Below, piece by piece: positions 1 to 10,959 of a DNA stretch of 55,065 nucleotides (position 1 is the first letter of the stretch; every line of letters begins with the position of its first letter). The notes beneath the pieces are model-generated. The model was not told the DNA's origin. It was given only the letters and a program-made list of their open reading frames with translations, and searched no databases. This stretch comes from Prorocentrum cordatum (lineage: Eukaryota > Sar > Dinophyceae > Prorocentrales > Prorocentraceae): assembly GCA_963575745.1 (NCBI GenBank), contig CAUYUJ010017845.1:126001-181065 (forward strand). Direction: 5' to 3'. The position numbers and the translations under genes are program-made.

Positions 1-320
1 CGGTCCTTGCAAGACTGGCGCTTCTGCGACCCGCCCGCCGGACCCGACCGCCTGGGATCGCCCGCCCGACCCACCCGCAGGATCCACCCAGCCGACCCGC
101 CCGTTTGGTTTTGACGTTCTTCTGTTGTTCCTAGTCCCCCTCCTGCTAGTCTCTCTCGTGCTCCATCGTTCTCCCTCCCCCTTGTCCCTTCCCGACTGCC
201 TCCTTTCATCTGTTTCCGCGGCTGCGCCATCTACGCGTTGCAGGCTTGGAAGATATACCCCCAAGGGGGTACGACGGAGGACGAAGGGGCGGGTACCGAG
301 GGTGCGTGATAGAATTGTTG
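1..320. repeat. diverged dispersed repeat, copy A
   Basis: This stretch resembles 1393-1630 in the same orientation. Both begin with a TGCAAGACTG-type block, run through a C-rich series of CCCGCCCGACC motifs, and share a later block with CCCCAAGGGG, GGACGAAG and CGAGGGT in the same order. Divergence is high and the copies differ in length. No coding sense is visible; the 66-codon frame at 125-325 has no recognisable features. Confidence 0.5.
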
Positions 321-325
321 AATGA

Positions 326-1392
326 CACGTGAGCAACGAGTAGAAAGCAGTCGTACATTCATTGTTGTACTTGTTGGTGGACTGTCATGCCATCAGGATA
401 GCTTATTGTTGTTGACTAAGCGTGTTTGATTTTCAGTATTCGATATTCTTGATTAAACGTGGGTGGTGTAATGTTCACAGCGCGCACGTTCGGGCACCAA
501 TATAATTTTCACCGACGTTCAACCCCGAATAATAGTTACCGCCTGCCCTCGCGAGATGGCGGCTTAATTTTCGCCAGCGCCTATGAACACATATCGTTCG
601 CAAAATGAACGGTTATTGGAATGTGCATCATACAGATGTTCGTCATCTACGCAGCATCCGCATCTTTCCAATATGGTCCATTCGCCGCATCTGGCAGAAC
701 CGTTCTCATCCTTTCACCAGCATCCTCATGATCGTGTGATCGTCTTCACCATCAATATCGTCATCACCAGATTCACCATTACCATTGGCGACCCTGAGAT
801 GGTGCATATTTTTCGCTGGCGTTTGGGCGACGTATTTTTCGCCGGCGTGAAGATTAGGCCGCGACGCGCGTCGTCGGGTCGCCGTGACGTCTGCAAGCAC
901 GAAGTCGGCGACGCCCGCGCACGCGAAGGGAAGCAAACAACGCATCGCACTGACAAGGTCGACTCGGCCACTTTGCGCGCGAGCGGATGTGCTTGGGTCG
1001 GTTCGATCGGCGCGGAAGCGCGCCCCCGTGCGCCCGCTGGCGGAGGCGGCGGCCCCCCTACGACGGTCACCCCCCCCACGTTTAAGAAGGGAAAAAGAGT
1101 ACCCTGATTCGCACCCTGTTTTTGTACTAGGGCAGTCTGGAGCTTCAGACTATGTTGTTGACCCCCGCTTTACAACAACAGCGGCTCCCGCCTGATACGT
1201 TTGACAAGTCATTCAAAATCGAGCTCTCGCGCAGAACACCTTCACAATTAATCCACGAATCGCGCTCTCGCGTGGGACTTCTTCCCAATGTGTCCAGACG
1301 CCGCGCCTTTGACACTCAGGAATCACGTTTTCGCTTTAGAGTTCTTCACGCCCTACTTGGGTATCGCGTTTTCGTTCGAGACTCCTTCGCGA
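326..1392. other. no gene seen
   Basis: Moderately A+T-richer sequence to about 830, then G+C-rich. Open frames up to 174 codons overlap on both strands without recognisable domains or consistent third-position bias. From about 1215 to 1400 a loose repeat recurs around CGCTCTCGCG / CGTTTTCG followed by a CTTC-rich piece. Confidence 0.5.
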
Positions 1393-1630
1393 TCCATGCA
1401 AGACTGATGCTTCAGCGACCCACCGTCGACCTGGCCATCTGGGCCCGCCCGTCCGACCCGCCCGTCAGGGTCAGCCCGCTCGACCCCCCCATCTGGTTAT
1501 GCCGCTTGTTTTCTTGCCCTGATCCTCCCTCAGGCAATGCCCCCCAAGGGGACTACGATTGTGGACGAAGAGGACGGGTATCGAGGGTCTGGGATGTTGC
1601 ATGGCACGCGAACAGATAAGAGCGAAAAAC
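1393..1630. repeat. diverged dispersed repeat, copy B
   Basis: Second copy of the repeat at 1-320, same orientation. The shared landmarks are listed with copy A. Confidence 0.5.
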
Positions 1631-2317
1631 CATGTTGTACAATGAGCGTCGTTGTTGTCTGTTTGTTGTTCTTGTCGTCGTCGTCGTTGTCGCCCGCGGC
1701 CCGCCCGCAACGCCCGCGACCCTTGCCGCGACCCACCTGCGAACCACCCCGCCCGCACCACCTCACTCTTATCAGCAATTGCGGGGTGCTCGGTTTTGCA
1801 GATACCTATGCCTGCATGTGGGATCCGAGCGTCCGTCTTGATGGCGTTCGATCGTATATTCACGATCGTATCACCACTAACAGTCGTTTGCTCCGCCTCC
1901 TTTGAGGTTGTTGTCACATTCCCATACGGACATTCCTGACACCTCTATGGGCTGCCCCTGTCTCTTTCTCTCTCTCTGCTCCCCCATCCATCCACCAGGT
2001 GGCGCGAGCGCCGACGGGTCTGAACCCCTTATTCTGCCTCATCGGTCAGTGGTGCGCCCCTCACTGTCTTTCTCTCCCCCCTCTTCCTTCTTCTCCCACC
2101 ACCCATTGCACCCATGGTCAGTGATGTGTCATGCTCCCCCCTCCCGTATCCTCCCCCCTTTGTTCAGTCTCCATCCCACCGCGTTTCGCTTCCCCTCCCC
2201 GGAGAGGTGTTTCCCCACGATGTGCACCGTCGCCGAGGCTCGGGCGGGCGGTCGCGCGATTTGCTGGCGCCGCCCCGCCGCCTTGCGGCGCCGTCCGCCT
2301 GGCTTCGCGCACAACCC
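1631..2317. other. no gene seen; CT-rich
   Basis: Pyrimidine-rich on the plus strand, with CGT and CTCT runs. Overlapping frames on both strands have proline- or serine-rich translations typical of low-complexity DNA. Confidence 0.5.
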
Positions 2318-2400
2318 CGACGACGACGACGACGACGACGGCCACCACCACCACCACCACCACGACGGCGGCGGCGGCGGCGTCGACGGCGGCGGCGCCA
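2318..2400 (+). repeat. (GAC)n / (CAC)n / (GGC)n compound microsatellite
   Basis: Eight or so GAC triplets run into CAC triplets and then GGC triplets with one interruption. The triplet period keeps several frames open on both strands. A 57-codon frame starting at an ATG with CCACC upstream (2483-2656) follows; I see nothing in it to support a gene. Confidence 0.9.
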
Positions 2401-2659
2401 CATGCCACGGGGGGTCCCAATAAGACGCGACACCGGCGGGCCAACGGGCACAAGATCGCCTAGGGGGCGAGAGATCCCCACCATGGATTTGAATGAGGAG
2501 TTGGCGGTGGAAAAGCGGAAGCGGATGACGAAGATGAGGAGTCGCATCCGATTTGCCCATCCCCATTGCCGTCATTATTATCCTCATGATCTTCATTCTT
2601 GGTCCTCGTCCTTCCTTCTCGTCATTCTCTCGTTCCTTGTCAGGTCCTCAGTTTGATCC

Positions 2660-4050
2660 GCATCCCATCTCCTCCCGCTCTTTCCTCGTCATCCTCATCC
2701 TTCTCCTTGTCGTCGTAATATTCCTCCTGAGGAGCAGGGAGAACGCGCATGGAAGAGGAAGGGACAAACATAATATTGTCATCCTGGCGCTCGCTCGCAG
2801 CTAGGCGTTTGCGTGCACTGCTCTGGCCCTTCCCCATTGCTGTTCAGTCTGCTCCGAGCAATCCGCCGATTCGAGTTGAGGCGTGCCCCTTACCCGAGTC
2901 CCAAACTGAAGCCTCCTCCCTCCATCCCCCCCGTATTCCATCGTCTCTCATCTCTCCTCCCTGCTTCCTCCTTCGCCCTGCTGCTGCCTTCACACCCCAT
3001 CCTCCTCCCCCTCTCCCCGAGCGTAGCGCGGGGAAGCGCGGAGGCGGAGAGTTGCAACAGCGGGGGGAACCACTTGCTTTCTTGCAAGTGCGTAATTGTG
3101 CACCCCTCACACCAACCCAAGCACTTACCCGAACTGCTTCTTATCAACAGATGCGTCCGCCTCGAAGCCCACGGTTCGCGTATTATCTGGCCGGGTCACT
3201 TCATTGTAGGCTCCGAGACAGGCATTGAGCGCGATTGATCCAGCACCGTTGTCGATTACCCACCCACGGAACGGCCCTTACTGTTCCAAAGACAGTATCT
3301 GTATTGATAGGTTCTGACGTACGTGGGTTACTCTGGGGTCGGATGGGTAACCTCAGCAGTGCACGTGGCTAACTTCGCCGTCTTCTCCGAGGGCGGTGCG
3401 ATCTCGCGGGATGGGAGAATTACGCCGCGGGGTGCCGCACTATCTTGCGAATTGTTACCCTTGTGGGAGCAAAACGCATCAGGGGAGGAGCTCCTGGGTT
3501 CTTCTAGAGGCCCTCTTGGAGTTATCTTTGGACCCTCTCGGGGCGGGAGGTCGCTATATTTGGAAATCGGAGCAGGAAGGAGGAACATGGCATGGGCCTG
3601 GGAGAAGGAGGGGGAAAGAAATAAGAAGAGAAGAACCAGTAGAAGGATTGCGGAGGAAGAATGGAAGGATGATGACGGCGATGACGAAAACGACGAGTCA
3701 ATTATGAAGTATTTGCAGAGCTTTCCACACGCAAGTTTCTTGGAAGTGTTTTGGAGGCCTCTCAGAGTCATGTCGGAGCCATTTCTGAAGCCTTTTTAGC
3801 TCTCTTGGGGTCCCCGTGGGGCTTTATGGGGGCGTCTTGGAGGCCTCGTGGGGCAATCTTGGGCCCCACTGTTCAAAAAAAGGCGGGTCCTAAATTCGGG
3901 TCCTCCCCTCGGATGCCGAACACGTGCCTCTTGGGGCCCTCTTGTTGCGCTCTTGAGACCGTCTTGGGGCCCTCTTGGGGTTCTCGTGCACGACCTTAAG
4001 GACACCATTATCCCAGCACGACCCTACCTAGGAGTTGGAGCATTTAGGAA
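2660..4050. other. no gene seen; CTTGGGGCCCTC-type interspersed repeats
   Basis: Mixed sequence with a purine-rich stretch (about 3570-3700). From 3490 to 3560 and 3760 to 4000 a degenerate motif recurs, built on TCTTGGGGCCCTC and TTGGAGGCC. The same motif family appears near 4880-4970, 8600-8700, 26910-27130 and 49270-49540, so it looks like a dispersed low-complexity repeat rather than coding sequence. Confidence 0.5.
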
Positions 4051-4054
4051 AGCA

Positions 4055-4245
4055 GCATCTACATCTACACCGACAGCTACAATTACATCTACACCTGCAT
4101 CTACATCTACATCAACATCAAAAGCGAGACTCACATCTACATCTACATCTACACCTATATTTACACCTACATATACATCTACATCTACATATACACCTAC
4201 ATCCACATCCACACCTACACCTACATCTACATCTACATCTACACT
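4055..4245 (+). repeat. (ACATCT)n microsatellite
   Basis: About 190 bp of ACATCT and ACACCT hexamers with few interruptions. Translation artefacts are Thr/Ser-rich on plus and Val/Asp-rich on minus. Confidence 0.95.
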
Positions 4246-4612
4246 GTGCTATGATATGCTCTGGTATGCTGTGCTGTGCTATGCTATGCTATGCTGCGCT
4301 GTGCTGTGCTAAGCGATGCTACGCTATGCTATGCTATGTTATGCTGCGCTATGCTATGCTATGCTATGCTATGCTATGCTGAGCTATATTATGCTATGCT
4401 ATGCTATGCTATGCTATGCTATGCTGCGCTATGCTGTGCTGTGCTGTGCTGTGCTAATGCTGCGCTGCGCTATGCTGCGCTAAGCTAAGGTAAGCTAAGC
4501 TATGCTAAGCTAAGCTAAGCTAAGCTAGGCTAGGCTAAGCTAAGCTAAGCCAAGCTAAGCTAAGCTAAGATGAGATAAGCTAAGCTAAGCTAAGCTATGC
4601 TATGCTAAGGCT
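4242..4612 (+). repeat. pentanucleotide tract, GCTAT block then GCTAA block
   Basis: About 370 bp with 5-bp periodicity. The first part (to about 4460) is mainly GCTAT with GCTGT and GCTGC variants; the second part is mainly GCTAA. The change from one variant to the other is abrupt while the 5-bp phase is largely kept. Confidence 0.95.
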
Positions 4613-4614
4613 CA

Positions 4615-5127
4615 GCGAAGCGGGGCGGATCCTGGGGGAACCGCGGGGCGGATGCCGGGGGAACCGCCCGGGGCGGGACCCACTGCCTGGCCCCTTTAAG
4701 ATACAGGGTAAGAGCCCTTCTAGGCAGAGCCTAGGTAGGGAATGAGGCTTCAACAGCCTAATGGATGCCAAAAGGCGAGAGGGCCAACACACATAGAACG
4801 CCTAGGGCTGTTGTCAGATGTTGGCCTCCTGGAGGGTACCTCGGAAGGCTCGAAGAGCACTTGGAACCATATTGGGAGTGGTCTTGGAGGTATGCCGGAA
4901 GCTATATTGAGCTATCTTGATGTGTTTTGGAGGCCAGTTTGCAGCATCTGAGGCGTTCGTGGAGCCATCTTGGACCAACAGGGGCTCTCTGCCACCTCGA
5001 CCCCCCCACCCCGTCCAGGCCCAGGGGAGGGGTTAAGACACCTCCTGCCCACAACGCACGCACCGTCTCGCTCACTCCCGCCCGCCCTCCCAACACATAA
5101 GTAGCACCCGAGTATCCCTGTCAACAA
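4615..5127. other. no gene seen
   Basis: It opens with a short tandem duplication around GGGCGGAT and GGGGGAACCGC (4623-4665). No convincing coding region was found. Confidence 0.4.
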
Positions 5128-5500
5128 TCAATGCAAAGTGGTCGCGGGGCGCCCGCGCATGCTCCAGATTTGGAGGCAAAATGCATGTTGTATTGTAATT
5201 TGACGGATCGTTTGCCTGCGCGCAGCAAGCAATATGATGGCAACCCCGCCGTCCCAGTCCCAAACCAATGCAAAGTGGTCGCGGGGCGCCAGCGCATGCA
5301 CTAGTTTGGGAGTCAAAGTGTACGTGGTGTTCTTTTTGACACGTATTTTTGGTCTGCGCGCAGCAATCAACATGAGGCCCCTCCTTTTATCAAAAACCAA
5401 TGCAACAAATGCAAAGTGGGTCGCGGGGTGCCTTCGCATGCTCCCGATTCGTAGGCAATGTTTGGTTAGAACATTTTTGACAGTGATGGTGGGGAAGGGT
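5128..5500. repeat. three-copy degenerate repeat of about 135-142 bp
   Basis: A block starting ATGCAAAGTGGTCGCGGGG recurs at about 5130, 5266 and 5409. Each is followed by a GCGCATGC-type piece, a poorly conserved A+T-richer centre, and, in the first two copies, a TGCGCGCAGCAA block. A 141-codon minus-strand frame runs across all three, but the repeated peptide is poorly conserved and has no recognisable domain. Confidence 0.8.
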
Positions 5501-6425
5501 GTTGGCATGGGTTCGGAATGGGTGGCCAGTCGTGTGAGATAGGGGGTGTTCATTAACAGGGAACAGGGATAACCCTTCCCCCTGAGTAGGGGAAGGAGGT
5601 GTTTTGGCAGAGGTAAGGAAACAACTCGTCATACCACCTTCGCCCAGAGAGCTAGTTGGACTATCCGATTGGTTTCGGTGTTTTACAATGGTGCTCCCGC
5701 TGCAGCGTAGTTCTCATTTGCGGATCGGCGCTTTGCTTCCGTTGTTTTGTGTTTTCGTTATATCGCGGGCTATTTTTCTGGATCCGAGTCCTCCTTAATC
5801 GTTGTCGGCCCCCTTGTTTTTCCCTCCTTCGCCTTCCCCTGGTCATCCTGCTCATCCCGCTCCTTACACTCCGGTTCCCGCTGCTCCTCCTCCTCGTCTC
5901 CTCCTGTTACTCCTGCTCCCGTTACTCCTCCTCGTCCTCCCCCTCCTCGTTGCTCCTCCTCCTCCCTTTCCTCCTGCTCCGCTCCCCATTTCCGAGTGTG
6001 CATTTCACGATGAGGCCTTTTTGAGAGTTTCAGGTCCGCGATGACACGCGTCCGTTGGTAGAGAAAAATCAGCGCAATGGAAAGGGATAGGTGGGCCATA
6101 TCAGATGGCGCGGGCGCACCTAGCTCGCCCTTCTCCTGATTCTTCCCCCTCGTCGTCGTCCTCCTCCTCCTCCTCGTCCTCTCATGCCTTCGCCCTCCTC
6201 TTGTCCTTCCCTCTTCCTCCTCGTCTCCCTTCCCACCCTCCTCCTGCAGCAGGTGGCGCCGAGCGCTACCAGCGGCGCCTGCTGCGCCACCTGCCCCGCG
6301 TGACCCGAGGGGCCCCGCACGACCGGCCTGGGCGCCAGAGCGTGGTCGGCGGTTGGTTGGTTCCCGCGCCTGGGCGCAGTGAGAAAGGTCGGCAGCGTTC
6401 TCTTACCCCCCTCCAAACGGCATAG
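5501..6425. other. CT-rich stretch, no gene seen
   Basis: Long runs of CCTCCT and CTCGTC on the plus strand (about 5800-5990 and 6120-6240). At 6249-6293 a short inverted repeat (GCAGGTGGCGC with GCGCCACCTGC) could form a hairpin. The open frames here have repetitive Ser/Pro/Leu or Arg/Glu translations. Confidence 0.5.
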
Positions 6426-6592
6426 AACATAGACATAAGTTTTGGCTGGCCCGCGCGGATGTTTTGGATCTGCGCTACAGTCCCCTGGCGGCGCCTCCGG
6501 CGCCGCTCCTTGCGCGCTCCGCGAGCCAGAGAGGGGGATCCATCTCAGATCCAAGAAATCCGTGCGGACCGTCGAAAGTTCATGTTTATGTT
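6426..6592. mobile_element. foldback (MITE-like) element
   Basis: Arms of 45 bp at 6426-6470 and 6548-6592 are inverted copies matching at 34 of 45 positions by my alignment. The 77-bp centre is G+C-rich and has its own small inverted repeat (GGCGCC...GGCGCC). A half copy may lie near 40590-40650, where a GATCC...TCCGCGCGGACC...TTCATGT series recurs. No transposase is encoded. Target-site duplications were not found. Confidence 0.55.
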
Positions 6593-6599
6593 GTTTGTT

Positions 6600-7545
6600 C
6601 TTCCTCTATTATCGCTCTTCCTCCTCTGGCTTTTCTCCTCCTGCGGTGCGCGCAGTCCGCCATCCGCCTCCCCCTCGTTATTCCTCCCTCTCCGCCTTCC
6701 GCAGTCTGGCGGCGCAGTTCTTCTCGTCTTGCTCATGGTGCGAGGGTTTCTCGGTGTCTGGGTAGCCCCCGCGGGGCTTCTTCTTCTTCTTCATGTCCTC
6801 CTACACCCATACATGTATATGTAGATTTCGCGTGTTCGGTCTTCTGTTGGCGGCTCGATTTGGGCTATGGATTCTCGCCTCCTCCGTCCCCTTCCCCTCC
6901 TGGTCATCCCCGTTCTTATCCTGTTTCATCTCCTTTCTCCTCCTCGTCTCCTCCACCTCCATCTGTTCTCATCAAGGGTCGTCTTTCCTCGTCGAGGCCC
7001 CACGCGTATAGGTAGTAGGGTGGGCTTGGCGTTTTGGTGTGGCTCTCGATGTAGCGCCGCACATTTGCCTCTGTCCCATCATCTGCACGTGCGGAAGGCG
7101 GCCCGTTCTTTGTATTCGGTCATCGTTTTTGTCACATGTCGTCAGCCTATTGATGGGTGGCGGCTTCGTTTCAAACTGTGATCATAGACGTAGGTAGCAC
7201 TGCGCACAATCGTTTCAAACAATTCGAACCGTTACGTGGATGGAGATCGGCTCCTTTCGGAATGGGGCTGTCGCTTGAGATCTTTGTTACCCTACAACCG
7301 CATGGTCAAGTTCAGCCACGGTCAGGCAGATTCAATACGGCTCGTTGTCACACTGAGGATCTCGTTTGAGTCTCTTCCCACATGTGTTGTTTGAGTTTGG
7401 AAACCCAGCTCCCTGCGGTAAGTCCCGCCACCGTGCCAGCCGAGCATTCTGGGTGGCGCATGTTCGAGGGGCCACGGGAGGCCGCCACGTGTGACACCTC
7501 GGTTCTCCAGGCTTCGGAGAGCCGTATGCTGACGATTCGCAGGAT
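6600..7545. other. no gene seen
   Basis: CT-rich to about 7000, then mixed sequence. The frames present are low-complexity or short. Confidence 0.4.
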
Positions 7546-8012
7546 GATGGGGTGATGACGATGTTTACGATGTTGATGGTGTTGTTTTTGTTGGTGATTA
7601 TGATGTTCATGATTATGTTCATGATGCTGGTAATGATGAGGATCAGGAAGATGATGTTGGTGGTGGTGGTGATGATGACGACGACGATGATGGTGAACAT
7701 GATGATGATGATTATCTAAAGGCTGCCGCCTCTGCCGCCGACCCCAATGCAGTCGTTGTGGGTTCTTTGGTTCGGGGGCCGCTTGTTGTCTGGATGCGAT
7801 CTCGTGCGTGTTGGAGCGTTTTTTTTGCGCGAGGTGGGGTCTTCACTGTGGGTCTTGGGGGCCGGTGGCGGGGTGTCCGTTGGGAGGTTGGCCATTTGGG
7901 TCGCAACCAAATGGGGGGCACCGAACGAATAATTGAGCAAGAGTGGTGTGCGGAAGCGGTGGCATGCGGAGCATCACCGCGAAAGATTTGGCCGATGAGT
8001 CCAAACTGTTGA
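7546..8012 (+). CDS. exon-like acidic open frame, unknown
   Basis: A stop-free frame of about 155 codons, with the first ATG only at 7758. Its first half is an Asp/Val/Gly-rich stretch generated by GAT/GTT-type triplets. Its second half reads YLKAAASAADPNAVVVG and then continues to a stop at 8012. The acidic part may be only a decayed GAT microsatellite. No domain is recognised and splice sites are not convincing, so this is a weak candidate. Confidence 0.15.
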
Positions 8013-9232
8013 AGCGTTGCGCGTGTGTGCAGCGTGCAAGAAGGAGTTTTCGCTCGGCAGCAGCACATAAGCGCCAAACAAGAGAGCGAACACTTCACGA
8101 GGAAGAGTAAGGTCGTATGCTCAGAGCGCATTGCAGTCGGTGTCACGGTACGTAGTTGCCAGGCCTTTCAGTGCAGTGGCAAGTGCCAGAAGAAAACGCC
8201 GGACTTGGTTTTCTCCGTGGACGCCATCGATGTCGCGCGTGACGAGAATACCGGGACTTTGACACGGAAGGCATGGAAATGATACCACTAGGCTGCCCGT
8301 AGACGTAGGACCAGCAGCGGTGCGAGCGAGAGGGGCGGCAGAGCATGTGAAAAGATAAACCGAGGGGGAGTAGTCGGAGGAGGAGGTGGAGCAGGGGGAG
8401 GATTTCTTTCGGGATTTCTTTGGGCCGTCCTGGGGGATAGTGCAAAATGTATGGTGTGCGAAGGGAATGGGACGGTTTCTGTTTCATGGGATTTTCTGAG
8501 GACGCATACTGGGTAACCTTTGGGGTCGTTGTGATTGCTTCGAACGGCGTCGGGAGGCCATGGTGGGTGTATTGGAACGATGTTTGGGCGGTTCGCTGCC
8601 CTCTTGGACGTCTGGGGGGCGTTGTCGAGCTCTCTGGGGCGGTCGTGGGTACTTTTTGAAGGCTTCTTGCGCCGTCTTGGGGTGGTTTTGGGGTGTCTCT
8701 GGCATTCGTGTCCACGGTGTGAAGGCCGAAAAATCCAAAACGCTTAAAAGAGCCCTTCCCGCGGGAAAAGAATGATGTTGGGATGTTTGGGCCTTTGTGG
8801 CGTCTCTTCGATCTTCTGGGGGGCCGCTTTGGGTTTTTTTGTTGGACATCATGGGGCCTTTCACAGAACTCGTGGACAGCAGCTTCGGCCGTTGTGGGTC
8901 GTCCAGGTAAGATGTTTGAGACCGGTGAGCCTCTCCGCGGCGGCTCGGCCGGGCCTGGCCGCTTCTTCGGCTTACGCCGCACCGCCGACCCTTTGTTTTT
9001 TTCTGGCGCGTGGCGTGTGCGAGCAGACCTCCTCCTACCTCCTACGTCGTCTTACTCCTCCTCCTCCTCTCCTTCTGCTGATCGTCCGTCTCCGCCGGCA
9101 GTGTGGCCGTGCCCGCAGCGGACGACAGGACCAGCCTCCGGGGGGAGGGGTTTGGGGAGGGGGAAGCATCTCACACGCCGGTGACCCCAAGGGGTCGGCG
9201 GATTTCCCTTCTGTTTTGACGTATCTAAGTAT
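8013..9232. other. no confident gene; one possible mini-exon
   Basis: At 8025-8282 an 85-codon plus frame contains several Cys (for example CSGKC) but matches no family I know. At about 8871-8910 a short piece is bracketed by TTTCACAG and GTAAG, which would suit a small exon upstream of the JmjC exon at 9233. This is a guess from splice-like motifs only. Confidence 0.25.
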
Positions 9233-9736
9233 TTGTGGGTGCTTATTTGGATGAAGATCAGAAACCTGATTGGCATCGATGCCAACGGACTCAATACTGC
9301 AATGTTTTTCATGGGAGGCGACCAGAGTGGTGCTCAATTGCATTGGCACATCGCAGCTTTCAATTTACTTTACATCGGGCAAAAGGATTGGTTATTGATT
9401 CCACCGAGGTATGCTGCAGTCAGCAAGATCCCGTCTTGGGAGTTGTTTCACATGCAGGGCTTGCGCTTGGAACATATCTATCGTTGTACACAGCAAGCTG
9501 GGGACTTAATCCTTTTGCCCGATGCTGGGGGGCATGCGACATTATGTCACGGGTTCTCGGCTGGCCTGGGCGTGTTGTATGGTTGGCGAGATCCCCGAGC
9601 CAGACAAATGAAAACGGCCCAATCTGGGCTGAAGAAGGCCCAGGAGGCCCCTGACGCGTCCCAAACTGCTCCAAGGGATCCTCCAGGAGGACATCCAGGA
9701 CGATCAAATTCATTGATTTTCATGGTGGCGGAGTGA
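9233..9736 (+). CDS. exon of a JmjC / cupin-like domain protein
   Basis: The open frame holds, in order: GGDQSGAQLHWH, then FNLLYIGQKDWLLIPP, then a helix-like middle, then QQAGDLILLPDAGGHATL and GFSAGLGVLYG. This order fits JmjC/cupin-8 domains: a metal-binding H-x-(D/E/H) pair, the N..L.G.K.W.L.PP strand pair, and AGD...P.GG-H with the distal metal-binding His. Such proteins are Fe(II)/2-oxoglutarate oxygenases acting on protein side chains. The second metal-ligand position is His here (HWH) where Asp or Glu is usual, so activity is uncertain. The first in-frame ATG is at 9251; the true exon probably starts after a splice acceptor near 9229-9257 and ends soon after VLYG (about 9585), because the rest (a CCAGGAGGCCC-type repeat) looks intronic. 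Flanking exons were not found. Confidence 0.6.
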   Translation: MWVLIWMKIRNLIGIDANGLNTAMFFMGGDQSGAQLHWHIAAFNLLYIGQKDWLLIPPRYAAVSKIPSWELFHMQGLRLEHIYRCTQQAGDLILLPDAGGHATLCHGFSAGLGVLYGWRDPRARQMKTAQSGLKKAQEAPDASQTAPRDPPGGHPGRSNSLIFMVAE

Positions 9737-9739
9737 GGG

Positions 9740-10041
9740 GATTGCGCTCACGCGAATCCATTTCAAGGCGTGCGCGTGTTTCGCTTCGGGGCAGGTAAAC
9801 GTCGTCGCGTTTATCTTCTTTTGTTTCTTCTCTCCGTCCAGGGGGGGGGCCCGGCGGGGCCTGGCCGGGGGGCGGGGGCGGTCTCGCGGGGGCCCGGAGG
9901 GGGGCGCGGGTGCAGAGGAGAAGGAGGGCCCGATCGTGGGGCGGAAGCCGAGGCAGGGCTTAGGGGCTGGGACACGAGCATCGCGAGCGCGCTCGTGAGC
10001 GCGTCCACAATCCCAGACATGCGACGTCCTGAGAAAATCAG
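9740..10041. other. G-rich spacer, no gene seen
   Basis: Contains a CAG|GTAAAC splice-donor-like site near 9794 and a very G-rich stretch at 9840-9960. Confidence 0.35.
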
Positions 10042-10196
10042 GACGGCTATTTTTCGTTGTTTTTTACATCTGAGGCCTTCGCCGGGCTCCAGGACCGTCA
10101 AAGAACGACTCAGGATGAAAAATCCGGTCTTGGGGAAAGGGTAGGGACTTCCGGGAACCGCGTTCTGAAAAAGTTACGACGTCGCCATGTGTGGGA
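10042..10196 (+). repeat. interspersed 150-165 bp repeat, copy 1
   Basis: One of four similar segments in this window (see also 22229, 25531 and 26399). Shared landmarks in order: a T-rich start, a GGCCTCCGGGGGCC-like block (diverged here), GGACCGTC, GATGAAAAA-CCGGTC, GGGGAA, an AGACCTCC-like block, GTTCTGAAAAA and ACGACGTC. Confidence 0.7.
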
Positions 10197-10363
10197 CTAG
10201 TCTCTCTGTCTCTCTCGCTCTCCCTCGTCCTCCTCTGCCCGAGCGGGGGCGGCGGGGCGGCGACGCCCTGCCCGGGGAGGGCCGCCATGGGCTCCGCCGC
10301 GGCCGCCCCGCGCGTTGCGCTCGGCGCGGCGGTGGCGGCGTATAATCTAGGAAGTGTTCGAAG

Positions 10364-10826
10364 ATTTGCGCGGAGTGTGGGAAGTCTCAGCGGCGCGAGT
10401 TCTTTTCTGGTCGCATGTGGGGCGACGTGGCTGCTCAGGACCGCAAGTGCATGCGTTGCATCGAAGCTGCAAATGCAAACCGGCTGACGGAAGGGCGGAA
10501 GAATGCCAAAGTTTGCGTGGAGTGCGGGAAATGTCAACCACGCGAGTTCTTTTTCGGGTCGCATGTGGGCCAACGCGGCTGATCAGGACCGGAAGTGCAT
10601 GCGTTGCACCGAGAGAGCGAGAGTGCAACGCGGATGTTGGAAATGCGTAGCCTGCAAGGGCGTGTTCCCGAAGATTGAATTCGGCCGCTGGTTGGCCAAG
10701 CGGGCGACGAAAAAATCAAATGGGCTGCAACGGTGCAACGCATGTGGCGAGGACGAAGAATGCAAGGAGAAAGAAATCGCGGAACGTAATTATGCCATGG
10801 TCGGGAAGAGGCAGAAAGTGAAGTAG
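10364..10826 (+). pseudogene. two-module Cys-rich zinc-finger ORF with one frameshift
   Basis: Two tandem modules are visible. Each starts C-x2-C-GK, continues to EFF and, about 20 residues later, DRKCMRC. Module 1 (from about 10364) and the start of module 2 (from about 10511) share one frame. A one-base insertion at about 10546-10556, seen by comparing the two EFF-SGRMW coding stretches, moves the rest of module 2 to another frame. That frame continues through CWKCVACKGVF and QRCNACGED to a stop at 10826. The layout resembles Stc1-type treble-clef zinc fingers, which I recall as repeated modules in dinoflagellate predicted proteins; that link is from memory. The frameshift means a pseudogene or a base-call error. 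The 5' end is not clear; an ATG in a GCCGCC context lies at 10287 but is in the wrong frame. Confidence 0.5.
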
Positions 10827-10959
10827 TGGTTATGCCAAGGCAGCGCGGGAGCTGTGCGCGGCGAGCACAAGAGGAAAGGAGGCTTTTTAGTGTCCGGCCT
10901 GAAAAAGGGGCGCACCTGGAAGGAGCATGGGAGGACGAGGAAAGGGAAAAGAGGAAGGA

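Noticed and set aside
3323-3799. 158-codon plus ORF with acidic tail
   Set aside because: Purine-rich stretch and CTTGGGGCCCTC-type repeats; no domain.
8025-8282. 85-codon Cys-containing ORF
   Set aside because: Spacing of Cys fits no known motif and the codon bias is weak.
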